Shown: positions 22,520-34,807, numbered from the stretch's first letter. The stretch is 64,000 bases of DNA from Piliocolobus tephrosceles (GCF_002776525.5 NC_045438.1:149522095-149586094), one strand, 5' to 3'. Translations and numbers: made by a program. Notes: generated by a model not told the origin, from the letters alone.

Positions 22520-22650
22520 TGACCCAAGCCCTTCAGTTTTACAGATATAGAAATTAAGACCAGAGAGGTTAACTGACTTGCCTTCAAGCACACAAGAAGT
22601 AATCTTTCCAAGCCAAGATAAGAGTGCTGCCTATACCACCATCTCAATAT
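22520..22650 (-). mobile_element. MIR, antisense
   Basis: Antisense MIR: AGTTTTACAGATATAGAAAT, GACCAGAGAGGTTAACTGAC and TTGCCTTCAAGCACACAAG. Diverged but in the right order. Confidence 0.68.
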
Positions 22651-24355
22651 ATGTTGGGTAAAAAAATGTTCATTTTGTGCCACTTAGCACTGAACATCCT
22701 TCTTCATTGTGTAAGTTGCGATGAGAGGCAAGACCCTAACATCTCTCACTGTGGAACTGGATAGATCATACCATCCTTCCCACTCTAGGAGGATTTCAAA
22801 ATGCTGACGTCTGGCTTATCTTGTAAAAGCAGGATGTATGACACCACTGAGCCTCCAATCCTATAGGGCAACAACCCAGCTAGAAATGAGTAGCAGCCCC
22901 TGCCTTCTGTGGCAAAGGCATGACTTACAGGTCACCAGAATCTCCATGCAGATACTTACCATTTACATGATTTGCCTGCCTGGTAGGCATGTGAGTTTGT
23001 GGCCCCTGCTCTAGCCATACAAAACTCCTTTCAGTTCTTCACATACATCATGCAGTTTCATGTCTTCATGGCTTTTTAGATAATGTATCTTCTACCTCCT
23101 TCACCTCCTGTGCCTTGAACACCTCATCATCCTTCATGAGTGTGACCAAATGCCGTGTTCCTTCTGAAGCTCGTGCTGATTTCTGCAAGCAAAGGTGATC
23201 ATGGCATCCTTTGAGACATGGCTGCATCCTGTAACTCACATCCTATTTTATCACAATGATTTTTTTAAACACATGCCTCTTTCTAACCTGTGGTCCCACA
23301 GAAGTCAGGGCCCACTCTGTGTATGTGTATGTGTGTACACAGGCATGCATATTTTCATCACAGAATCTCAGGCACCAAGAAATAAATGACGGCGAACTTG
23401 TTAAGTCTCTCATATATTACTGTCTTTATAAAATATTAGTAACAGTTTTTACCTGCCTCGCAGGAGTGTCTTAAGAATTGATTCACATTTACAAAGCACT
23501 CAGAAATCCTTGGATTTGGGATGCTGTAGAAGTGAATGCATTATTATTATGATCAACCTGAGGCGGATAAATTATAAGGAGAAAGCAGAGGATTGGGCTT
23601 GCTTGATATTTACAATAATATAGGTCTCTTTGCTGGGAATGCTATCTCCCCAGAAATGTATATTATGAATTACATTCCCTTTCCCTAGAAAATAGTTCTT
23701 AAAATCAGGCCAGACCTCTGTGCTGGTTACATTTTGCTTCATCTTTGGATTTATCTACCTCAGGGCAACATATTATACAGCCTGCTCTGAAACACTTTGG
23801 ATACCCTCAAGGTATATGTAAGCCTAGAAGAAAAGAACAGGTAACTTTCTATTTTTATGAAGCAGCTGAATGAAATGTCACCCTGTTATACTAAATCATA
23901 TAAAGCAAGCCTTCTGGATATTTAAAGTTAGAAATCTGAATTTGTTACATAGGTTTTGTTTATTATCACAGCCAGGGTTTCAAGGGAAATGTGCCTGTGT
24001 CTTGCAAACATTTTCAGCTCCCGTTTAAGCCGCCTAACTGGAGAATCTCAGCCCCATATATGCCCTGCAGGCAATGCCCTGAATTTTTCTCCCCTCCCAT
24101 TAGCAGTTTTCTGATGCTTCACCACTGCTTCTTGTTCCATCTCATCTTGTTTCCTCCATCCTGGGGATGATCATATTCTGAGAAAATCATTTGTTCTTCA
24201 TTGATAAATCCTGGCTCCTTCTTAATGCTCATCTCCAGACACACCTTCTTATATTGATGTAGTCAGTTTAGTCCCCAGTTTAGCCAAACATTCCTTGTAT
24301 CTCCACTGTACTCCATATATAATTCCATCAGAATACTTACTGTTATTAAATCTAG
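22651..24355. other. Unique non-coding sequence
   Basis: No named repeat or exon recognised. A TG/CATG patch occurs near 23320-23350. The open frames at 23195-23389 and 23256-23474 overlap and lack coding features. Confidence 0.5.
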
Positions 24356-24712
24356 GGAGATAGGATCTCAGTCTGTCAACCAGGCTGGAATGCAATGGCT
24401 CAATCATAGCTCACTGTAGCCTTGAACACTGGGGCTCAAGCAAAGCCTTCCAATTTGCTGGGACTAAATAAGTCTGCCACCATGCCCGGCTAATTTTATT
24501 TTTATTTTTATTTTATTTTATTTTTTTCTGTAGAGAGAAATTTTTTTTGTAGAGAGAAAAAATAAAATAAAATAAAATAAAATTTTTATTTTATTGTATT
24601 TTTTTCTGTGCCTCGCTATGTTTCCCTGGCTGGTCTGGAACTGCTGGGCTTGAGCCATCCTCCTGCCTCCCAAAGTGCTAGGATTACGGGCATGAGCCAC
24701 CACTCCTTGCCT
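24356..24712 (-). mobile_element. AluJ, antisense, with an AT-rich internal rearrangement
   Basis: Antisense old Alu: AGGATCTCAGTCTGTCAACC, CTCAATCATAGCTCACTGTA, then CCTCCCAAAGTGCTAGGATT and CATGAGCCACCACTCCTTGC. The middle A-rich linker is replaced by about 120 bp of TTTTA units, a duplicated TGTAGAGAGAAA motif and complementary AAAAT units (24492-24610), making the element longer than a normal Alu. Confidence 0.85.
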
Positions 24713-26589
24713 GTTCTTATATTTTATACTTTGGTCTCCTCCCTCTACATCTAAACTTCTTTTGGTAAAGTCCTACTAATTTCATCTCCTTATCAATTCG
24801 TTCTAATATCGGTTTTATTACATAATGATTACAGAACAATTTGTTTTTCAGGTGAATATAAATGCAAGGTTAATAGTAGGCAACCAATTAATATTTTACC
24901 TCCACAGGTATATTTTGACTTTAACAGTGATATGCTGATGGATGGTACATAGTGATTGTAATCTTCAAAGGTTTTATGCTGGAAGAGATTTTGCAGATTC
25001 ATTGTCCCTAACATTCTCTCTTGAAATCCTGGTATTATAAGATACTAATATGTTTTCTTAAAAGAGGTCTACAATTTGGGGAAAATCACGTATAAAATAA
25101 ACCTAATCCCTGTTTGTATTATTTTTTAACTGCAGGATTTCTGAGAGCCTTACCCATATGTCACTGATGTCTAAAAGGAATACATGAGTATTTTCCAAAT
25201 TTTTTGAGAGCAGGATCATTTTGTTTGCAGAGTATCTAACAAAATTAGCATTCTTCAAAAAACACATTGGGAAAAACTAGTGAGGCCAGTATCTTAAATG
25301 TGACAGAAGAATATATTGATGATCAGAGAGATCGAATGCAATTTCCAAAGTCTGGGTCTTGCAATTTCTTCTTTAGCATTCTTTCTATTAAATAGTGATG
25401 ACAAAATTCTCACCTTTTTGGGAGATCATTGCTTGGGGAGTTAGATATTTAAAAAAGAGAATTTAAGATAATTTATAACCTAGCAGGACCAGTTCCAGGC
25501 AATAAGTATACTGAGATATCTGTTATAAGAAAGATGACTATTATGGGGAGGTTCTGCAGCTGATGGGAGGAGACAAGACATGGAGCCCATGTGACAAATT
25601 TTGCACGGAGCTCAGGGGCACCACCCTGGTAAAGCAAGGGACTCCTTATAATATAACTTGGGAATGAAAGGGTCTTTTCTAACCGTGGCAAAGAAACCAT
25701 CATTTTCTCTACCTCTGAGTAAGCCTCACTCATTTTCTGTTTAATGAGAGACCATTGTGTACTTTTCCCAAGAAGAGTAAGTAGGTTTGGAGTTACTTAA
25801 AACTGTGAAGAAAACACGAGGAACAGACGAATACATAGGGTCTATGTTTACACCATAGAAAAAGGTATAACGGAATCCAAAACCCCTAGTCATAATTTTC
25901 TTCTGTTCACTGATGTAAGAGTCTTGGCCAGTACTCTTCAAACTCTCCATTCTGAACAGTGGGTTCTAAATATTCTAAGATACAGTGGGTAGTAAGCTTG
26001 ATTTTCCAAAGTTGGCCTATAAATATGTTTAGTCTTCTTGTTCCTTTTATAATCATTTTGGACTCACCTTAGAATCTTTAGGATAAAATTGCTGCTTCCT
26101 ACACCAGCTGTTATCTTTCCTTCCTTGGGTATAATTCAGAAAGAAGCAAAGGGCAGAGTCCAGGTGAAACTAATTTAGGTATTAGCTAGAGGGAGCTACT
26201 TGTAGATCAATTTTACTCTGACAGATAAATTTGCCTTAGAGATCCAATTATATACAATATTAAGACTAGCATGAATCACCTATCACACTTGGAAACAGCT
26301 GCTAATTAAAGCACAGAGATACCAGAACATTCAGAGAACACACTGAAAGAGTTTTTAAGGATGCAAAATGGAAAAAAAGAGAAAGATTATTATTTATTTC
26401 CCAGAGATAAATTCCAGTAGTCACATTTCTGGGAAACTATTTCTGAATTCAGTGAGTCACAGTGAAATCCATTTTTACAGTTTTTGTTTCCCTTTTTTTT
26501 TTTTTAATTCCTGAGCTTCCTACATAGTATTAAAATTGTAATATTCTAGCCAAGAGCCTATGGAAGTGTTACTATTCTAGTAGAAAGAG
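24713..26589. other. Unique non-coding sequence
   Basis: No repeat family recognised. A T-run lies near 26492-26505. Antisense frames at 25473-25733 and 25741-25950 have no recognisable product. Confidence 0.5.
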
Positions 26590-26790
26590 AATGTAGAATA
26601 GTAGCTAAAAGCATGGGTCCCAAAATCACTGTTTGCTTTAAAACCTCAGTTCTACCACTATTCAGTTATATAATTTGAGGTAAGTTACTTAAATAATCTT
26701 TGTCTCAGTTTTCTGTAAAAAACTGTAAAATGAAAATGAGCATAGTAACTGCCTCAGCATGTTATGCAAAGGATTAAATATGTTAATGTT
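26590..26790 (+). mobile_element. MIR
   Basis: Sense MIR: AGTAGCTAAAAGCATGGGTC, TTGAGGTAAGTTACTTAAAT, TTGTCTCAGTTTTCTGTAAA and AAAGGATTAAATATGTTAAT in the expected order. Confidence 0.75.
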
Positions 26791-27171
26791 CATGGGACAA
26801 CAACAGAGTGGAAGAGAGTGCATACACACACCAAAAACACACACACATGATTAGTTTTAGTTTCCTGTTTTTCACTTAACTACTTGGAAAGAAATGAAGA
26901 TTTTTCACTGTATTACATATGTTACTTTTTGATCCATTAAAAATTAGTCTTCACTATTTGCTTAAATATGGCTGCAAATACCAATTTGTAATGGCATTTA
27001 AAATTACATGAGAAATATGGATGGTGATATTTTATTTTTTAGGAAAAAATAAAAAACAAAAATCTAAAATAATATAAATATATATCTGCACTGATTATAA
27101 CTACTTTGCTATGTGTAGCATCCTTCACGCCTGTGGTGATCAATGCCATGCAATGAATCTCTAGGGCATAT
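26791..27171. other. Unique AT-rich sequence with a short CA run
   Basis: A broken CA run at about 26822-26848 and AT-rich sequence. Nothing else recognised. Confidence 0.4.
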
Positions 27172-27262
27172 ATTAATTCATTTGTTCAACAAACAGAAAT
27201 TAAATGCTTTTTAGGTGTCTGCCACTTATCTAGGCACTGGGGTTTCAAATAAGTAATTTCAC
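27172..27262 (-). mobile_element. L2 or MIR 3' end, antisense
   Basis: TTAATTCATTTGTTCAACAA, then AGGTGTCTGCCACTTATCTA and GGCACTGGGGTTTCAAATAA, match the antisense 3' end shared by L2-type elements. Too short to decide the family. Confidence 0.5.
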
Positions 27263-27388
27263 TTTCAAATTATAGTTTTGCAGCTTCTCCATTAAAAACA
27301 GTTATTTTCTCTCTCTGTTTTCTAGTAGAAATGGAATTAATCTAACAGACTTGCTCCTTCAGCTTACTATTATAAGAACACTAAGACT

Positions 27389-27694
27389 TGGGTGCAGTGG
27401 CTCACACCTGTAATCCCAACACTTTGGGAGGCCAAGGCAGGCAGATCACCCAAAGTCAGGAGTTTGAGACCAGCCTGGCCAACATGGATGAACCCCGTCT
27501 CTACCTAAAATACAAAAATTAGCCAGGTTTGGTGGCGGGTGCCTGTAATCCCAGCTACTCTAGGCTGAGGCAGGAAAATCCCTTGAACCCAGGAGGCAGA
27601 GGTTGCAGTGAGTCGAGATCAAACCACTGCACTCCAGCCTGGGTGACACAGCAAGGCTCTGTCTCAAACAAAACAAAACAAAACAAAACAAAAA
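27389..27694 (+). mobile_element. AluS
   Basis: Alu dimer with a slightly truncated start (TGGGTGCAGTGGCTCACACC) and a CAAAA-rich tail. The near-identical flanks ending CACTAAGACT (27374-27388 and 27695-27707) are the target-site duplication. The right arm has a small deletion at GCTACTCTAGGCTGAGG. Confidence 0.9.
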
Positions 27695-27707
27695 AACCAC
27701 TAAGACT

Positions 27708-29545
27708 CTGTGGTGCCTGTCATATATCCTTTTAGGCCAAAGCTTCATGGAAATGTAATTATAGGGAGATGAGATAACAAGGTGTTTGCTTTACAGAAAG
27801 GTAAAAAATATTCCAAGTAAATAATTAAATGGGACATTCTTGACAGAGTTTGTGATAGTTCTGGGAACAGAGGAAAATAAGAGGGAGACAGTTTCTTTCT
27901 GGGAAAATTATCAAAAGAAATGTCAATATTTTTACATATCTCATGATAAATATGTGTGAATCAAATGGTTTAGGTATGTGAACTTAGAGAGAGCTCTATA
28001 GAACTGTGACAAGTGTGACAACTCAATGTCTTACTCATTGTTAAATGAAACCACCGGAATTACTGGTCTTAAAAGAATCATTGAGTCTGAACCTCCGTTT
28101 TAGCTCCCAAGTGAGAAATCCTTAGCTATCTTGAAGTGAGATATGTGATGCAGGTGCTTAAACCTTCGCTGAAAATGAAATTCATGGGAAACTAGGATTT
28201 CCATTGATTTTTATTAAGAGACATAAACCTTATTAAGAATCAAGACATTATAAAGCAAGATTCTCAAACATTAGTGAGTTATTTTGTGGATGCTTTTGAG
28301 AGTGCTGAAAGAAAATTTATGCAAGATTGTGTTCAGAAGCATCATGGGATTTCTTAAGAAGCCAAATCCAGAAAAACCAAAGGGATCCCTGGATACTTAC
28401 AGAAGAAAGCCTCTTATGACTTTTGGTTTGTATGTGTTTTCAAGCATTTAGCTTACAGTTCGTCTTTGTGTAAAAAACCTGAATTTTGTCATGTCTATTA
28501 ATATCACAGGTTATTCAATAAATGTGGGTTCCTCATAACTCTCATATTGCAGCCCTGTTTCATTATCGCAGTTCCTGTTTTGCATTAGATCTTCCCTCAA
28601 TGTAAACCCACACATTGAGTCTTGCACTTCTCATAGTATCTGGTAGAACAGTAGAACCAATTTCTGCTCAGCTGCACAGCAAGTCATACATCAAGGTGTC
28701 TTAGTGATATGACCTCCAGGTTAGAGTGGGGGTTAGAGGCTTTGAAAAAGCCTTTGAAAGTGGAACTTGTTCTATCCTGTGGCGGATTCACTGTGTACCC
28801 AAGCTTTTGGGAATCCAGAGACTCTGAAATGGGGAGTGGCTTAGGTATGCTCAGGAGGGAAGGAAAGTTGCTGCCCAAAGCCTGGCTGTTCACCTTAGAT
28901 CCCTCTGTCAGTCCAACAGTGAATTTTCTCTAGGATAAATGTTTACATTAGGGTTAGGGTGGGGTAAGAGACAGCATAGTTGGCACAGAGTAAAAGACAA
29001 TAGAAAGTAACTGTTATTTTTATTCTTTAGAATTTACATTATAATGGGGTGAGTCATAGTCATAACAATTATTTCAGTTTCGTAATAGTTCATATACTAA
29101 TAGTAGATCATTTATTACTTTGTATTTTTTATTATTTGAGGGTACTTATTTCCTTTGAAATAAATTATGCTGAAATAGACATAAAATGTTTCTTAGGCAA
29201 ACAGCCTTTTCTGCCCAAATTACAAAATGGTAATTTCTTACAAACTAGAGTTTAGGGATAAACAAAAATTTAACCTGGTACTGTATAAATAGCCCATTCA
29301 AACTGTTCCCCTAAAACAAAACAAACACAGGCAAAAAACCCAGCATAATTTCTACTCTTTATGTGACAGACTATAGACATAACATGAGGACAGTAAGTTT
29401 ATTTAATATGTGAATGGGAGACTCGACCTAGAAAAATGTGCCAATATGGAGCATAAGGCCACTTAGTTAAAACTTAAGACATAAAACACACAAGAACGCA
29501 AGCGAAAAACACTTCAGATTTCCAACCAGCACAAGTTTATTTAAA
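27708..29545. other. Unique non-coding sequence
   Basis: No repeat family recognised. Two open frames overlap head-to-head at 28684-28933 with no recognisable product. A doubled TTAGGG near 28949 is too short to mean anything. Confidence 0.5.
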
Positions 29546-29560
29546 AAACTGGAGAGATAC

Positions 29561-29868
29561 GGCCAGGCACGGTGGCTTACGCCTGTTATCCCAGCACTTT
29601 CGGAGGCCGAGGCGGATGGATCATCTGAGGTCAGGAGTTCAAAACCAGCCTGGCCGACATAGTGAAACCCCATCTCCACTAAAAATAAAAAAAAATAAAA
29701 ATTAACTGGGTGTGGTGGTGGGCACCTGTAGTCCCAGCTACTCAGGAGGCTGAAGCAGGAGAATTGCTTGAACCTGGGAGGCGGAGGTTGCAGCGAGCTG
29801 AGATTGTGCCATTGCACTCCAGCCTGGACCACAAGAGCAAAAAACTCCATCTCAAAAAAAAAAAAAAA
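29561..29868 (+). mobile_element. AluS (Sx/Sq-like)
   Basis: Full Alu dimer, GGCCAGGCACGGTGGCTTAC to an A-tail, with a 12-13 bp target duplication AACTGGAGAGAT at about 29547-29558 and 29871-29882. The 159-residue antisense frame at 29467-29946 runs through this Alu and its flanks. Confidence 0.93.
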
Positions 29869-30169
29869 GCAACTGGAGAGATCTAGTCTATAAAAAGAAA
29901 ACTTTTGGGTGAATCTGCCATGGGAGCTTACAAAATCAACAGTCATCTTGCAGAAAAAAAGGAAGAAACGGGGTCTATGCCAAATAGGCTACTTGCTTCT
30001 TTATTTTGGCTAATAGATGCTTTCTAGAATGTTTATTTACTCAATTTTGAAAAAATCTATATAATGCCATATTTTCTATATCCCTAATGCATTAATTTCA
30101 ATCAAGTCATAACCTAACCTAAATAGTGTTTTGGAGTAGTGACCAACCACTCTGCCGTTCGTGAATGTT

Positions 30170-30420
30170 CCCTGAGATGGTTGATAAGGGATTCCCATGT
30201 TTCTTGGAGTCAGGTTCCCAGAGGTGGGATTAGTGAGGTTATGAGCATTTTTATGACTCTTGACATATTGGTAGCAATACTGCACCTGCAAAACTTTGGA
30301 TATGTTTTACTGAATTATTTTCCCAAAGGAGTTACTAATTTACACTACTACCAGAAATGCATGAGACAAGTGATTTCCTTTCACCTTCAGATTTTTGGAC
30401 TTTGCCTTTAATATTTTTCT
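30170..30420 (-). mobile_element. Ancient L1M or HAL1-like fragment, antisense
   Basis: TCAGGTTCCCAGAGGTGGGA, then CATTTTTATGACTCTTGACA, TTTCCCAAAGGAGTTACTAA and TTTACACTACTACCAGAAAT resemble the antisense 3' part of very old L1-lineage elements. Strongly diverged. Confidence 0.5.
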
Positions 30421-30924
30421 ATATTTAAAACTGGGTGAAAATATGCATTTAAAATAACCATTAAGAAGTGCCCTTCTCAGCCTGAAGCAGCAGATGAAAT
30501 ACCAAAAATTCTGATTTCAAATCCCATCTCATTAAATTTTTAAATGTCAAGAGCTTAATATTAAAGACACATCTAGTTTATGCCAGCTTGGCCTGTCCTG
30601 ACCACCCAGAAAATTTCAGTCTTTCCTGCCTCAATCATTAATGTGTACTGAGAGAATGTAAGAAAATAACCATCAAAATGTGACTGTCATGTAGAAATTT
30701 TAGTTATAATTGTTAATTTAAGGCAAATGTAAATGTTTTCATTATATGATTGTCCTCTTTACATGTATTTCTGTTCTGAATAAAGAAGAAGGCTGCAAAG
30801 TGTGTATCTATGGCAAAATCCCCAATAATGCTGAACTTTCTATTTCTCCAAACATCAAATAAGGCTGAGGAAAAGATCAGTGTTCATCAAATTATATTTT
30901 CTATTCCTCCTTTTTAACTTACAG
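30421..30924. other. Unique sequence
   Basis: No named repeat or exon recognised. Confidence 0.4.
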
Positions 30925-31250
30925 AAAACTATACTTTCCAATCCCTTTGCTCACAGACAAGGTCAGGTGACTACTTCTGGCCAGTGAAATTGGGGAAGAA
31001 ATGATGCATGAGCTATGGCAATGGATATTCTGTTCATGATTCTCCAGGTCCTTTCTTTTCTTGCTCTAACAAACCCTGATGCCTCATCTGGCAATGTTGA
31101 AAACTCTGTCAGCCTGGATCCCTGAGTGACCACGTGGAGGAGAGTGCCATCCCCAATCCCTATCCTGCCCCTCTATAACTTGGATTAGAATGCATGAGCA
31201 AAAGATAAACTTTGGGTGAACTATGAGATCTGCTAACTAATACCTAACGT
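30925..31250 (+). mobile_element. Possible old LTR (MaLR-like) remnant
   Basis: CTACTTCTGGCCAGTGAAAT near the left, GCCTGGATCCCTGAGTGACC in the middle and CTGCTAACTAATACCTAACG near the right recall an old LTR of the MaLR type in sense orientation. Divergence is high and the family is a guess. Confidence 0.35.
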
Positions 31251-31277
31251 GTGGTCACAGACTCTACTACCAAGTCT

Positions 31278-31426
31278 TTTCCTTTGTCTTTCTTTCTTAG
31301 ATAACACATCCAGTCTCAATTAACAATTTTCTTACAACAAAGGACAAACTCTTTCCACATTAAACCACAGCCTCTAAGATAAAGCAGTTAGTTGAGCTAC
31401 ACACTTCTGGAATAGAAGAAAGAGGA
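31278..31426 (+). repeat. Left arm of a ~150-bp inverted repeat
   Basis: This 149-bp segment is the reverse complement of 32031-32180. By hand alignment I count six substitutions and one single-base gap, about 95% identity. The arms are separated by about 604 bp. Neither arm resembles a transposon family I know. It begins with a pyrimidine tract ending TTTCTTTCTTAG and holds AATTAACAATTTTCTTACAA. See the finding for interpretation. Confidence 0.9.
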
Positions 31427-32030
31427 TATATGGAGTGAATATATGGAGTGAGGATTACTGGAGAGACTAGCAAGGGAATTTTATTCTGCCTTGAGATGCC
31501 CAGTTCCAAAGAGGAATTGTCTTTGCATTTCACATGCACCAAATGCAAGGAGAGATATTAAAATGTATATAGAAGAAAAGAATCCTCAGAACAACAGTTT
31601 AGATTTATAATAACAAACTTCAGAAAACTCATAAAAGCCCATCTGTTCTGTGAAGCATTCCTCAAAAATGACCACTTGGCGCTCACTGTTCTGTGCTACC
31701 ACTTATATTGTATTTGTGTGTATGGTTCTCATATCCCCAAGTGTGCCTCAAATTCAGGGCTCTGCAGGGGAGGGTATTTTATGGTGTTTTCTGCATGGCA
31801 GTCCACCTAAGATAGATGAATAGATGGGGGGAAAGCAAATAAAATAGAAAACTATCTCTTTCTACAGATGTGTGTACTGAAATTTCAAGTTTACAAACAA
31901 ATCCAAAGCATATACATTTTCTCTCTCTTACCAAATTGCCCACTCAGGGCTTCATCCCTTTACATTTACAGAAGAAATGCTTTCAGACAGCAGACACAAG
32001 GAAGTAGAAAAAAAAATCACGTAGCTGACC
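31427..32030. other. Spacer between inverted-repeat arms
   Basis: About 604 bp of sequence lying between the two arms. It has an imperfect short duplication at its left edge (TATATGGAGTGA appears twice at 31426-31450). No repeat family or exon is recognised in it. Confidence 0.5.
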
Positions 32031-32180
32031 TCCTCTTTCTTCTATTCCAGAAGTGTGTAGCTCAACTAAACTGCTTTATCTTAGAGGTTATGGTTTAATG
32101 TGGAAAGAGCTTGTCCTTTGTTGTAAGAAAATTGTTAATTGAGACTAGACTTGTTATCTAAGAAAGAAAGACAAAGGAAA
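32031..32180 (-). repeat. Right arm of a ~150-bp inverted repeat
   Basis: Inverted near-identical copy of 31278-31426. The homology stops abruptly at both edges: the outer flanks and the inner flanks of the two arms do not match. Small open frames across each arm end with the same peptide-like string, which simply reflects the duplication. Confidence 0.9.
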
Positions 32181-32570
32181 TTCGGGCCACCTACCACATT
32201 CAAGACTCTTATTAAGGTATTTCACATAAATTGCTTCATTCAGCGCTCTGAAAATCCCTAAATTTCTCATATTTATGATGTGGAGATGATAACAATATCA
32301 GTAAGGATTAAATGAGATTAGGTATGTGGCCATTCTTTGTAAATTATACACAGAATACCACAGAAATGAAAATTATTATTTTCAAAAAATAAGTGGGTAT
32401 TTCCAAAATATTTGGATGTTTCCAAAATATTAGATATTTCCTCTCGGGCAAAGAAAAGTATCACTTACCTTGTGATGTTTAGTGTGTAACAATTACAGGT
32501 AAAAGAATATTTAAAAATAATTTTTTCTTTCAAATATTGTTGGAGAAAAGATTTTTAAGCGGCATTTCTA
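32181..32570. other. Unassigned sequence, possibly a MIR trace
   Basis: The stretch GTGGAGATGATAACAATATC followed by AGGATTAAATGAGATTAGG around 32280-32320 could be a decayed MIR. The rest is unassigned. Confidence 0.3.
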
Positions 32571-32574
32571 TGTG

Positions 32575-32686
32575 CTAAGAGAGGGAGAAAGGAGAGAGTA
32601 AGAGAGAGAGATGAGACAAAGAAAGGTAGAAACAGAGGCACAAAGAGAGGGTAGTGCAATAGGCAGAAAGACACAAAGGAGTAGAC

Positions 32687-32719
<33 letters not shown>

Positions 32720-32735
32720 GAGAGAGAGAGAGCAA
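32575..32735. repeat. GA-rich tract with (AC)n(AG)n microsatellite
   Basis: Purine-rich GAGAG sequence from about 32578, then an AC run with one interruption (about 32684-32719), directly followed by an AG run (about 32720-32732). The antisense frames here are repeat artefacts. Likely length-polymorphic. Confidence 0.88.
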
Positions 32736-33335
32736 ACCAAACCTATCGGGGAACAAACTTGTATATATTGTTTACCTGTGTTAATTTCATGTATATTTCC
32801 ATTAAATCTCAGAAACTCTGAGATATCTTACTTTCTAAGTGGATGAAAAGAAATGAAAAGTTATATTCCTTTATGATCACTGAGAGGAAGTAGCCTGGGT
32901 CCTCTGGCTGGTCTTGGATTTGTCTGATCTGCACCTTTATGTTCAAATGGCTGCTTTCCATTTTTGCAGTGAAAGAACATTTTACTATACAACAGCTTTG
33001 CACTAGGCAGTGAAACGTATGGGCCTATGTCTGAACCCTTAGTCTGCAGTCAGTACCCCAGTACCTACCAGTTATCATGACCTTCAAACATAGTTCCAAC
33101 ACTGCTGTCCCCCTCAGAGATGTGTCTGCTGATTCATGTTGCAATACTCTGTCCGGGAGCCATGCTCTGGACTAACCATGTCAGACAGAAGCCTTTACCC
33201 ACAAAGACATCTTAGAGCAGACAACCAGAAATTGGCTTTCTTCCTATAGCCCAACTGCACTGATCTGACTTTGAAACCAACTGAACTCTCCCAGTGGAGC
33301 ACTCGGGGTGTCATCTGAACCCAATCAATTGCAAG
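32736..33335. other. Unique sequence
   Basis: No named repeat or coding exon recognised. Confidence 0.45.
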
Positions 33336-33340
33336 GTCTA

Positions 33341-33704
33341 TGTATTGGTGGATTCTCATGCTGCTAATAAAGACATACCTGAGACTGGGTAATTTATAAA
33401 ACAAACAGGTTTAATTGACTCACAGTTCAGCATGGCTGGGAGGCCTCAGGAAACTTACAATCATGGTGGAAGGGGGAGCAAACATGTCCGTCTTAACATG
33501 ATGGCAGAAAGGAGAAGTGCCGAGTGAAGAGAGGGGAAAGTCCCTTATAAAACCATCAGATCTCATGAGAACTCACTCACTATCACAAGAACAGCATGAG
33601 GGTAACTGCCCTCATGATTCAGTTACTTCCTACCAGGTCCCTCTCATGATATGTGGGGATTATGGGAACCTCAATTTGGGTAGAGACAGAGCCAAACCAT
33701 ATCA
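33341..33704 (-). mobile_element. Solo MST/THE1-type LTR (MaLR), antisense
   Basis: Complete LTR of about 364 bp in reverse orientation: TGTATTGGTGGATTCTCATG, GACATACCTGAGACTGGGTA, ACAATCATGGTGGAAGGGG, ending AGCCAAACCATATCA. Flanks GTCTA (33336-33340) and GTCAA (33705-33709) fit a 5-bp target duplication with one change. Confidence 0.9.
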
Positions 33705-33749
33705 GTCAACAAGACAGGCAAAAACAAAGACAGAAGTACAAACACCACC

Positions 33750-33895
33750 TCTGGAATGCCAGGCACATTCCTCTATGTTTTGTATGTGCATTCTCATCTA
33801 ATCTTTCCAATTACCCTTACTTTTCACATGAAGAATCTAAGCACAGAGTGGTTACATTCCACAAAGTTACAGACCTAGTTAGGGGCAGAATCCTA
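33750..33895 (-). mobile_element. MIR, antisense
   Basis: TGCCAGGCACATTCCTCTAT, CTCATCTAATCTTTCCAATT, TTTTCACATGAAGAATCTAA and GCACAGAGTGGTTACATT follow the antisense MIR order. Confidence 0.6.
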
Positions 33896-34807
33896 GAGAC
33901 AAACTAGACACTGCATTTTCATACTTATATTTCAAGAAAAAAATAACAGAATTCCATTCTTGTTCTTAGCTTGCTACACACTCATGAGCATCCATAATAC
34001 AATAAGCATGGCCTAATATTTGCTGCTCTGTACTTCACAAACTGGCATCAAAATAAAGGAGACAAATGTTCAAAAAAGGTGCTATTGCAAACACAGACAC
34101 ACACAAATCATACAGAATATAACAACTGTTTTAATGAATTCAGATAAGGTTTTTAAATGTTATTTTTAAAAGTCACTAAAAATATCTCTGGCAAGAAGAT
34201 TCCCAAGGACCAGATTAAAAACGAGAGACGAATGGAAGAAAGACTATCCTAGGAAAGTGACACTAGAGATGCCCAAATGCATGGAGACTCCATTTCAGAT
34301 AGTGTTGAGGTGAGCCACAAGACAGAAAGCCAGCAAGTTTCATGGAGACAAAGAAAGTTTCTTTCTCGAACAAAGGAGATGAGAGAGGCAGCAGAGAGTG
34401 TTGATGTAGTTGCAGGAGGCTGGAGCTGAGTGCAGCAGAGGCTTTACAGCAGAAAGAGAAGAAGCACCCTGTCTGCTGACACCATTAGAGCCTTCCAGAT
34501 CTTTCTTCTCATGCGAGCCTCCTCATCTAAGGAGGAAATTCTGTGGCTGCTAAGGCAGCATTGTCTGCACTCTTCTCAAAATTTTACTTCCTCCATATTT
34601 AATAGATGTCTAACAGAAAGGTGATTCCTGGTCAAATAAGCTTCGAAGACCATGCCCACAGTATCCCCTACCAGGATATTCATAATGAGCACTAGCAGAT
34701 GAAAGACTATGAGAAGACCTGACATAGACATAGCTGTCAATTTAATCCAGTATTCTGAAATGTGTTCCTATGGATAGACTCTTTTTTTTTTTTCAATTTC
34801 ATCTTTC
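33896..34807. other. Unique sequence
   Basis: No named repeat. The open frame at 34430-34624 has no recognisable product. Confidence 0.4.

Noticed and set aside
28945..28965. Doubled TTAGGG, possible interstitial telomere repeat
   Set aside because: Only about two units; expected by chance.
29467..29946. 159-residue antisense open frame, the longest in the window
   Set aside because: It runs through an AluS; its core is the typical antisense Alu translation. No independent coding evidence flanks it.
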